This document shows, piece by piece, positions 1-64,000 of a DNA stretch of 64,000 nucleotides. The stretch's first letter is position 1; every line of letters starts with the position of its first letter. This stretch comes from Parus major (Eukaryota > Chordata > Aves > Passeriformes > Paridae), in assembly GCF_001522545.3 (NCBI RefSeq), contig NC_031770.1, positions 11,106,514 to 11,170,513 on the forward strand, given 5' to 3'. Below the pieces are notes generated by a model that saw only the letters and a list, made by a program, of their open reading frames with translations, made no database searches and was not told where the DNA came from. Position numbers and translations under genes: made by a program.

Positions 1-2049
1 ATAGACACAACATGAGAACACACAAGTAATTCAAGGAAATTAAAGTGTGGAAGGCAGAATGCAAAAAAATAACAGTACTCTTGTATTTACACACCAGTGC
101 AGACAATATTGAGAGAGAAATGACAACAGGACATTTCAGCATGCTTCTCTTATGGGGTGTACTATAAAGCCACACAGTTACAGGTAGAAATGAAAATAAA
201 ATGCATTGTCTGAAGTAGTGAAGTGTGTTAACTGGCCATCCACTGCTCACTTTGGGTACTGTAACTATGCTTTAAACTGTGTCAAAATCTGATGTGCTTT
301 TCAGCAGCAGAAAGGTCAGTGGGTATCTTCCTGGTACAAACTTATTCTTAGTGAATTCCACAGAACACACTCGTCTGGACTCATGCACAGCTGTATGCCA
401 GCACAGAGCTATGCATAAATTCATCATGAATCAACAAGGGATCCATGACAGGCAAAGCCAAAGCTATTCACTGCTGCTGAACCTGCAAGATTGGACTACC
501 AAAGGTTCCCTACTGCATCTAGGTTCAGGGGATAACCTTGTAACTCTAAAAAGTAATTCATAGCACACTTCCTTAAGAGAATTTCTGCTGTTGTTCAGAC
601 AGTGGCCACCTCACTGATGGTGCCCACACTGGTGATGGGCAGGCACTTGGTTTCCTGTTACCAGCTGATAACACCATTTCTAACCAGTGGCACATTGCAG
701 AAGAGCCAAACAACATCTTCCAGAGATGCCAAAAGAATTGCTCAGAATGCAATTTTACTAGAACCTATTAAATAAACAGAAGTCATGGTGCCAGGATAGA
801 GCACAGAACAGCACAGGGGGTAATAAAGTGCTGCCTAATTTATTGAAGTGCAAGAAACCATAACTCCATCCTTTGCTACACCAAAAATCTCAAGGAATCC
901 AATCAGTTCAACAAGGAGAAACATCCCAAAAAAAGTGCATGCACAAGCAGGTTCAACCAGATACCCCTTTCCGCAGAGAACTTAAAATCACTTAGCCTTA
1001 ATGATTTAACCATCTGCTTCCTCAGAGAAGCCTAACTTTCAGTACTTCAGCTATAACACAGGAGCAAAGAACATTTCAGAATGCAATGACAACAGCACAC
1101 AAACCTGTTTCTGTAAACCACGAAGAGGTAGAATTTGGGTTGACAGTCTCAAACTTCACCACCTGGTTGAAGTCTCTTCCTCTACTGACACCAACACAAA
1201 CTAAAGGGAATTCCTGCTCGGGGACTACCAGCATTTCAAACAATCTCAGTGGACAAGGTACAGGAAAATCTATGTGCTAGATGAATAAGCAAAAAATAGA
1301 TATTAGAAAGGAAACAAATGCAGTCTGAGTTACTAGTAGATATTCAAATGGTATGTAAATTTGTTTTAAATTTAAAGGTTTAAATTTAATTTTTAGGTTT
1401 AAATACAAACCTTTGTAACATTAGGTTTACTTCTTCAGATAACAGGAACTGATAAATTCAAAAGGCCTGAGTTAAGAAGCTTGGAGTATCTCATGGCAAT
1501 TCAGTTTAAAAGAAACAGCATGTCTTTTATCATGTGTGTCCTGTGCAGCTGCCCACAGATGACAAGAGGGCTCATCACTGCTCCCCCTGGCTACTGAACC
1601 TTCTATTCCAGGCTGAGTTGTAACAGCTGCCTTTTTATAAACATGAGCCCTCCCTGGCTCTGTCTCTTCAGGTGGTGTCAGATGGGGAGATAACAAGTAT
1701 ATCTGGGCACTTCAGTGTCAAAAAAGTTAGAATAAATGATGACCTTCTCTCTAGTGTGGGAGGAAGAGCACTGTTAACCCATGTCTCAGCCTGCCAGCCT
1801 GAGTTTTCTATTGTGCAGCTGAAGGGCAATGCTCATGGAGAAAAGGGCTTTGTTCTCCAACTGAAGGGCATCCCAAAAACATGAACATTCATTTTGAGTC
1901 TGTTAATACATGACACATTTAAGTAGTCATTTTCAACATAACAGAAACCAAGATAAAAGTCTAATAAATCAAGAAATGGCTAACACTTTTTTCTTAACAA
2001 GCCACTACAAGATAACTAGCAGTCAACATGAGAGTAATTGCAATTTTAC
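1..2049 (-). other. MAP4K3: MAP4K3 intron 28 (partial)
   Basis: No exon matching the next CNH segment is found. Only AT-rich sequence and the inverted repeat near 1366. Confidence 0.85.
1366..1389. repeat. Inverted repeat, 11-bp arms, 2-nt spacer
   Basis: TTAAATTTAAA, GG, TTTAAATTTAA. Followed by another GGTTTAAAT copy; simple AT-rich sequence in intron 28. Confidence 0.85.
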
Positions 2050-56364
<54,315 letters not shown>

Positions 56365-56473
56365 GGTGCCAGGGGAGGCCCCGCTCGGCCGCGACCCCCC
56401 GGGCTCCGGGCGGAGACGGGGAGCGAACGCGGCGGCCCCGAGCGCTCACCGCCACCGCGCAGCCCGCCCCGCC

Positions 56474-56484
56474 AACATGGCGCC
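56474..56484 (+). promoter_or_regulatory. YY1-like site
   Basis: AACATGGCGCC, about 110 bp upstream of the MAP4K3 ATG, resembles the YY1 consensus (AANATGGCGGC), which often sits at or just downstream of start sites in CpG-island promoters. A second ATGGCGG lies at 56572-56578. Functional use is inferred. Confidence 0.45.
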
Positions 56485-56496
56485 CGCCGCCGCACC

Positions 56497-56506
56497 GCGC
56501 AGGCGC
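56497..56506. promoter_or_regulatory. NRF1-like site 1
   Basis: GCGCAGGCGC matches the near-palindromic NRF1 consensus (YGCGCAYGCGC) closely. It lies about 135 bp upstream of the start codon. Confidence 0.5.
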
Positions 56507-56544
56507 GAGGCAGCGCCCGCCCCCCTTCCCAGGGCGGTGCGTCC

Positions 56545-56555
56545 TGCGCGTGCGC
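56545..56555. promoter_or_regulatory. NRF1-like site 2
   Basis: TGCGCGTGCGC differs from the NRF1 consensus by one base. Two NRF1-like sites within 60 bp make NRF1 control of this promoter plausible. Confidence 0.5.
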
Positions 56556-57598
56556 GAACCCGGCCCGGGCTATGGCGGACCCGGTCCCCTCACGGCCCGG
56601 CAGCCCCGCCCGCAGCGGGGAGCGGCACCGCGGGCCCGGGAGCCGCCCGCGCCCCGCCCCGATAAGTCAGCGCGGCCGCCCGCTGAGGCAGCGCCGGAGC
56701 GTGCAGCCGGCTCCCCCCGCAGCCAGGCTCATGGCTCGGGAACCCGCGGGTGCAGCTGAGGACTCGTGAATTCTCCAACCCTCGTGCCCGGGGCCGCTGC
56801 AGCCCCGGAGCCCGAGGACACCGCGATGCTGTCCCCGTGCACCAGGGACCGCCTTCCCTGTTCCGTGGGATCCATCTCTGGCTGTCCAGCTTGGGGCAGG
56901 ACATTTACCCGCAGCTGGGTGTGTGGGAAGCCAGCGCTGCTTGTCCTAGCGCACACATTTGGGAAGCCACTGTAATTCCAGCGTTGTGCAGTTGCCCACA
57001 TTCTCCAGCGCTGGATCCTGCGGGAGATCCTGAGGTCCTTGCTGGCTTTTGGGAGGTACCCACCTTTCCCCAGTCGGACATGGGAGCCACACGTTACGGA
57101 TATGCACATGCCGGTCCCCTGCCCTGCTGGCACAGCATCTTTGCACACCCATCCCATGTAGTCCGTCTGTGCAACATCTTCCTCTCGTCCGTGGGACGGC
57201 TTCCCCTTATTTTGTGACTTTTTGGAGCATTGTGCATGCTCCCATGGGATAAAGCGTGGGTCTCCTCTCCTCTCACGCTAGTGCTGCCACTGTAAGATTT
57301 TCACTCTTGCACACAGGTTTCCAGTGCAGAGGAGGCATGTGGGGTGCTTGCCTCCATCCCTCTCTGCGCTCCCGACCCTCTCTGTGTGGGGAACAAGCAC
57401 CATCTGTGGGAACCCTTCTCCCCAGATGTGCAGCCCCTGAAGCTGTGTGGTGAGTGGGTAGCTAGGGCACCTCTTGGGCTCTGTGCCAGTGAACCAGACA
57501 CAGCTTTTCCCACCGCGCTTCTGCTTCCAGTGACTGATGGGTGAAATGAACAGAGAGGGATGAGGGGGAATACAGGACAAGAGGATATGCCATCTGCT

Positions 57599-57642
57599 TG
57601 CCTCACCAAAGATACTGCATGCCTGCCTCACCAAAGATACTG
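57599..57642 (+). repeat. Direct repeat, 25-bp period
   Basis: TGCCTCACCAAAGATACTG occurs at 57599 and again at 57624, a recent-looking short duplication. Confidence 0.9.
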
Positions 57643-59798
57643 GTGTGGGGTCTTCCCTCTCTGCTAAAAAGGTGTATTGGGCTTGGATTGGCCTCATTTC
57701 CATATGTGATTATCAGAGCAGAAATGAAGCTCTGTGGAGCTGGAGAGGAGCTTGAGCTCTAGCAGGTGATGCCTGTGAAATTGTATATTGTCTGTCGGTG
57801 CATTTGTCCTTCCAACCACCCTGGGCCATTTGCATTCCCGTCCTTGGCTTTGTTTTATGACCTTTGGTCTCACAAGCAAAATGGTCTCAAACCTGCCAGA
57901 TTCAGATTCAGGTGTCAGTAATTTTTCCTGGCGTGTGACTGAGGTTTTTGCGGCGCACTTTGCTGCTTTCTGCAGCGGAAGCACCAAGACAGGCACAGAT
58001 TAGCTGTGCAGGGCTGCCACAGATGCTCTGAGAGCCAGTCCAAGGGGACTGGGCTCTGTGACAAGTTCAGAAGTAGCAGCAGCTCTGACCAAGTTACAGA
58101 AGGAAATGCCAGGGAATTTGAGCTCCATCCAGAAAGGCTGACAGATATCCTGCTGGGGAAAGCTGATAACCTTGTCACCCTTCTGCTCTTGCCTCTCAGT
58201 CTTCATTTTTATCCCATTAGAGGGGAACTGGCTTATAGTTGTTCCCATGTTATGTTCTTGCCAAGTTCTGCTTTGGTAGAAATGGATATGAATGAAGAAA
58301 GGAGGATTATTTTCCTTCTTAAATCTTGCTTTCTATCCATGGCAGCTGCCTGTTCTTCCTCTGCTCTTGTAAAAACACCCACAGGTTTTTCTGGGAGTGT
58401 CTGTGTCCCTTCTCTTCAGTAAGAGAGACAGATGGAGGTGAGAGGTGTGTCCTCTACTGCATTCAGAAACAGGTCAGATCAAATTAGTATCAGGCGTCAT
58501 TTGCTTTCCCATGCTTTGGGAAGACTTCTCTTGCTTTCTCTTTTTCCTCCTATTTCTTGGTCGTGGCTGTGGCAGGATAGTCAAGCCATAAGCTGCAAAG
58601 AGGCAGGCTGAACTCTTCTTCAACACCGTGGAGGAAAGTCAAATGAACTCAATAAAACTGCATTTGAGTATTGGACATTATTGTGGGAATTCAGTCAATG
58701 CTTGAAGAGTTTTGGTACCTTTGGGGACCACAAGCCCCAGCTGCAGTCAGTGGCATGGCACCCCAGAGCCACAGAAAATACCCTGCTAAGACTGGATGCC
58801 TTGTTGTTTCCAGCTGCACTCACAATCCATCCATCCATGCTTTGATCTGAAATACTGCCTGGTGCTCTGCAGCCCCAGGTCCTAGCCACTGCTTCAAATG
58901 GGAGCTCTGTTTCTTTCACCAGCATGCATTGGCAGACTCCACCTGGCTCCAGTTAGGTGACACCAATGCAATTTGTCACAGCTGAAAACCTCTTCCCAAC
59001 TCTCTGGCATCTTCCCATGCCAAACTAAAGGGCAAGGCACTGCATCTGATGGTGCTGCAGAGGGAAAGTGGCCACTGGCCTGCCTGTCCCTTTTGTTTAC
59101 TGGAGTGGAGCTGCTGTGAGAGGGAAGGTGTCCTTAGAGGGTCCTGTTTGAGCCAGGTGGGATCAGACATGGAGGCTGGCAAGTTCTTTCTGGAGTGCTG
59201 AAGGCTGTCTTGGTCAGGGGAAGAGCTGCATTTCTGTCAATCCCAGGGCAGATTGGTTGTGCCCCAAAGGAGGGGAAGGGAGGGGAGGGGCCCATGTATG
59301 CAAGTCCCATATTGATGTAACCTTGCTGCAGTCACTCCTGATATCCAGAGGAAAGACCTAAGCCTCACACTTTCAGGGCAGACTCTAAGACTGCAAAAAA
59401 GCAACAGTGCAGCCTGGGTACTTTTCCCCCCTCCTCAAACATGAGACTTACTTTGTACTTCACAGAAAAGAAAAGACAATAAATCCTTCCAGCATTATGC
59501 CAACAGTCGGAATACTTAGTTTCTTCTATGCCCTGTTCCTATTTTAACAGTTCCCAGAGCAGTGTCTGACACCCACCCCTCCTGACCTCAGACAGCATCT
59601 CCTTGGCACCATTTCCTTGCAGCATTCCATGACCACTCCTGTCTGTTCCTGGATGCCTTTTGCTGGTTGCTTCCCATTCAGCTGAGCAAGCTCAGCTCCA
59701 CCTCCTGAAGCACCCAGCACCCTTGTTCCAGGAGGGCCACCCTGCAGGATGGGACCCTTTGCACTAAGTATGTGCTTTGTTTGTAAAGCAACTGCACA

Positions 59799-59831
59799 GC
59801 CTTTTAAAAGCCTTTTAAAAGCCTTTTAAAG
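59799..59831 (+). repeat. 11-bp tandem repeat, three units
   Basis: GCCTTTTAAAA occurs three times in a row, the last with one change. Intergenic, upstream of MAP4K3. Confidence 0.9.
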
Positions 59832-61026
59832 AAGCCACCTCTGTGGTGTCACACTAAGGAGCAAAGTGCCAGCAGTGACAGCTCACGTTAGCATTTGTTC
59901 TGCAAAGAACATGGAAGGCAAAAATAGCTTTTTTTTAGGTAAATGGTGCCCTAGGGCAGTAATGGCTGCAGGGGTGAGGTAGGTGACATCTCTGTGGCAT
60001 TTGCCAGATGGTGGCCCTTTGAGGATACCAGTTGGTGGTGCAGCGTGTGACAGCTGGAATCCAGCCAGACCCCTGCATCACTTTTTCCTTCTTTTTTTTT
60101 AACCCCTCCCTTCTTCCCCTCTTGCCAAAACAAAGCCTGCATGAGGTCCAGCCTGATCCTTTCCTCCTTCTCTCTCTGCTTCAAGTTCCATGTTTTAGCC
60201 AGCACTGCCAGTGGCCAGCATGGGCTGCTGGAGGGAAGTTAGCAATAGCCAGTTCCCAGCAGGCAGAGTTCCTGCACACGATTTTGCATTAGTCAGAGCC
60301 TTGTTTCTCCTGCTGCAGCACAAGCCTTTTCTGGAAAGGTTTTTCTTTACCAGGAGGGGTATGAATACAATGTGAGAGGAAACACACTGACCATTTTTGC
60401 TCAGAAGCCCAGTAGTAAGCATTTCCCCATGTTTTTACATTTCTGGGAAATACTAATTTATGTCTTTCAGAGAGAAGCAGAATCCTTTTGGAAGGGGCAA
60501 AGGGAAGGGAAGAAATCAGGCTCCCATGTAATGGATACTGTTTTATGAGTGCTGCTGGCCATCTGTGCATTGGCCATTGCTGCTGGTGGATCCAGGACAA
60601 CAGCTTGAAACACCACATTCTGATTTCACTGGGAAAGGTCCAGCAGAAGCCATGTCAGAAACTGACAGCAGAAGCCACGTGCTAAAAATAATTACAGCAG
60701 GACCTGTCTGCATGGAAACTCCACAGAATTTAGAAACTGCAGCATTTCTTTCCATCCGAACTACTTTAAATTTGAACTCTGGAAGGAAACAGAGAAAAAG
60801 GAGTGTAGCACTGCATAACACCATGCTGCACACACATCCTGAAGGTCATATGGCTGAAGCTGTATGATTATATGGTTCATATGATAGTGGGAAGTTTATA
60901 GCACAACTACAAAACTGCTGTTTTGTAGGAGCACTGCTACAGCAGCAGTTTCTACTTACAGGTACTCATAGGTGTGGGATCACTCCTACTGCAGGTCTGC
61001 CTGGCACTGGCCAGCTGCCCTCGTAG

Positions 61027-61263
<237 letters not shown>

Positions 61264-61667
61264 TAGGCCACTCTAAGATCTCAAGAACTCCCATCAGGCT
61301 TTGGCAATGAGTTGGACAGTGTCCCACAGACCACATCAGGAGCTCTTGCCTGGCAAAGGTAGAGCTGCACTGACTGTACTAGGAACTCCTGTTGCCTGAC
61401 CAAGGTAGGGAATGAGAGGGGGATAATCAGTCATCCCCTTACAGTTTTAGGATATTACTTACTTGAGTTGTAGCCCAAGCAGAGTGGTACCGTTGCTGAT
61501 AGACTTCAGAAAATTCCATTAATTACCAACCTGGATTGTGGCCAGGATGGAAATTTACCAAACTAAAACAAATCACCTTGTGACCCTATAAGCATTCATC
61601 CTAAGTGAGACTCTGAGTTGAAAACCCTGCCCCTGCCATGCTGTGGGTGGTATGAAATCAAACAGAT

Positions 61668-61695
61668 GTTAGAAGAAAAAAGTTAGAAGAAAAAA
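61668..61695 (+). repeat. 14-bp tandem duplication
   Basis: GTTAGAAGAAAAAA occurs twice head to tail. Confidence 0.9.
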
Positions 61696-61959
61696 GGAAT
61701 AGGGAAGGAGGAACTTTAGTGCTGATTGTTTAATACCACCACATCACAGCTGGAGGATGTGGTTTCCAGCATAAAGCCCCTGGAAATTCAGGGACTCTTC
61801 CCTCAGAAGCAGGGAGTTGAGGGAGTGTGTGGCTCAACAACACTTTCAGACAAAGAGTTTTTCCAGGTTTTATTTCCCCCCTGTTTCCTATTATTTGTTT
61901 GTCTGGAGGAGGGAGTTTTCAAACCACAGAGACTCATTTGCCATATGGCCCAGAGTGGG

Positions 61960-62185
61960 AACAGTGGTCATTTCTTATCTGGGGACAAACTGGAAAAACC
62001 TTTTCTGCATTTGTGGGTTGAACCATTTACCTTTGTATCTTGTTGTAATTGCTTTGCTTTCTTTTAGTAAATTGTTATTTTTTCATTTATATCTCTTATT
62101 GTTGGGAGAGAGGTTAAAAAATGACAGGAGGTAACTTATTTTGGAGTCTCCACCCCATAAATTGTCTCAAAATGAGACAACAGTG
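61960..62185 (+). mobile_element. Possible LTR-like remnant
   Basis: CTTTTAGTAAATTGTTATTT, followed by an ATCTC-bearing T-rich stretch, resembles the R/U5 part of avian ERVL LTRs. It ends near an inverted repeat and ACAACA. No coding remnant is visible. Family and limits are uncertain; it may be ordinary AT-rich DNA. Confidence 0.3.
62162..62180. repeat. Inverted repeat, 8-bp arms
   Basis: TTGTCTCA AAA TGAGACAA: perfect arms around a 3-base spacer, at the right edge of the LTR-like stretch. Confidence 0.8.
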
Positions 62186-64000
62186 CTAGAGACTCCACCT
62201 CTCTTTTCTTTACCCAGGACAGGGTGTCTTTTAGAACTTGGAAACCATCAACTGAAGCTGACAACAGGACCAAAATCCTCCACTCCTTGAGGCTCAGCCC
62301 TGGCTCATTGAGAAATGCCAAACATTTCACTGAACACAAGGGGAGGAGATTCTGTCAGAATTCATCCAATATTACAATCTCCCTCCATCACACAAACACC
62401 AGCGTTGCCCGTGATGCACAGCCTCCACACATTCATTGCTGGAGCAGTGTCTCACACCTTCTGGGCACAGGGAAAGAATAGGACAGGCCCCTGGAAGGTC
62501 CCCTGGGCTGCCCTGCAAAGGGAATGAGCTCTGTCAGGAATGGAGCAGGCTCTGTTGATGGAACAGAGAAGTCAATTTTGCAGTAAGAGTGGGTGGTACA
62601 AGGTGAACACAAAAGGTAATGGTAGAGGGAAAGGGTCTGGTACAGATCACTGTGAGCATAGGACTGGGAGGAAAAGAAGGGAGATGTGAGTGAAAGGTTG
62701 GTGGAAGGACAAAGGGGTGGGAGAAGAAAGAAGGGGAAGTGAGAGGCAAGGGTGGTAGAACACTAAAGTATTGCAATAATTGCAATATACTGCAATTAAT
62801 AAATATTAATGCAAATAATATAATGCAATAACCATCAGTTAGATGACAGCAGAAGTCACTGCCAAATGAGGCTAAGGAAGCACAACCATAGAAACCATAG
62901 AAAGCAGACTAAAACCCAACAGATCAATTAATTGATGTGGGAACAATCAAGATGCCTGGAAGCAATGGTAGGAGAAACCAGCTTCAGCACTAAGCAGAGC
63001 TTTGTGGTCAGCCTTCCATGGATTTCTGTGCTTGGCTTTACCACTGAGCAGCGAGCAAGGTCTTTCAGCCAACAGGTAGGTCCTGTTGGAGTCATCTCAT
63101 ACCTGTTTGTGTGGTTGTCTACACAGATCAAGACAGAAATAGTCCCTCTAGGGGGTTTTTATACATCCAGTATAACATGAAGTTTTATCTTGGTTCTACC
63201 TTGGGTGAAAAGCACAAACGGCCATGGGTGACACTAAACTGGGAGGGTAGCCACCCTAACAAATGGCAGAATGCCTGCCCAGAGGGACCTCAGTCAACCT
63301 GAGAAGTAGCACCTTGTGGTGTCCAAGGAAGAAAGAAGCAGAGCTCTGCACAAGGAGTGACACAACTCCGTGCATTCAGCCAGGCTGGAATATTCAATCT
63401 GCCCAAGAGCCCTTCTGAGAAGGACTTGAGGTTTCAGCAGACAACAGGATGACCATTAACCCCAAGTATGTTTCCATCACAGATAAGATACACATATCTA
63501 GCACAGCCAGAACAGTGATTTCTACCCACTCTGTCCAGAGCTGACAAGGCCTCTCCAGCATTAGCTCCTCCATTTCAGAAGGGATGTGGCAAAACAGGAG
63601 AGGAACCAGCTGAGACTACAAAAATGGTTAGGGACCTGGAGCACAGTGCCTCTGAGGGGAGAGGGCTGGGCTTGGGTAGCCTGGTGAGAAGAAGGCAGAG
63701 GGGACAATTCCCAGGAGCCTATGACTGCTGAAAAGGCAGTGACAGACATGAGAGCAAAATTCCTGAAGCATCAGGCAATGCAGCAGGGATCACAACTGTA
63801 GAATGCAGCTTGGGAGGTCCAGAAGTAGTTCTCAACAACAGGAAATTTTAGTCTCCTGAAATACAATTAGCCTTTAGATTAAAGTCTCTTCACTTACCCA
63901 CCCAAAGCACCTTGCCAGAATCAAGGGAAGAAAAAACAAACAAAAGAAAGCAACAAAACCCCAAACAGCCCAAACCCCAGACACACTACTAATTGTATCT

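Noticed and set aside
58006..58422. 138-aa plus-strand ORF upstream of MAP4K3
   Set aside because: Low-complexity Ser-rich composition, no family resemblance, and no supporting splice or promoter signals.

Overview
The window is vertebrate nuclear DNA, most likely from a songbird (Passeriformes). The AT-rich introns carry CR1 LINE fragments, the usual avian retroposon. Intron 1 also holds a short element with a tRNA-Ile-like head joined to a CR1-like tail, the architecture described for the passerine TguSINE1 family. There are no bacterial-style genes, operons or CRISPR arrays.

Almost the whole window is one gene, MAP4K3 (GLK, germinal-centre-kinase-like kinase), on the minus strand. Its ATG is at 56364, inside a CpG island. 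I traced 28 coding exons from there leftwards to 2050. They all have GT-AG splice sites, all 27 internal junction phases agree, and together they encode 716 residues with no stop. The order is an N-terminal Ste20-type kinase domain (exons 1-12), an acidic and proline-rich linker (exons 13-22), and the first half of the CNH/citron domain (exons 23-28). The remaining ~180 residues expected from the human protein (about 894 aa) and the 3' UTR lie beyond position 1.

Layout: 1-2049 is partial intron 28. 2050-56364 is MAP4K3 with introns of 82 bp to about 8 kb, tightest at exons 9-12 and largest at introns 1 and 15. About 55840-56740 is the GC-rich, TATA-less promoter island with NRF1-like and YY1-like sites. 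56741-64000 is upstream intergenic DNA in which I recognise no protein gene; a divergent noncoding transcript is possible, since human MAP4K3 has one. Inserted elements are a CR1 fragment in intron 5, another in intron 8, a tRNA-Ile/CR1 SINE in intron 1, a probable ERVL-type solo LTR fragment in intron 26, and a weaker LTR-like stretch near 62.0 kb. Several perfect inverted repeats sit in AT-rich introns.

I found no convincing undescribed system. The points most worth a second look are the SINE/CR1 tail homology visible inside the window, the glycine-rich avian N-terminus of MAP4K3, the frame-neutral 63-bp exon 15, and the divergent promoter. Short ORFs elsewhere look like chance ORFs.
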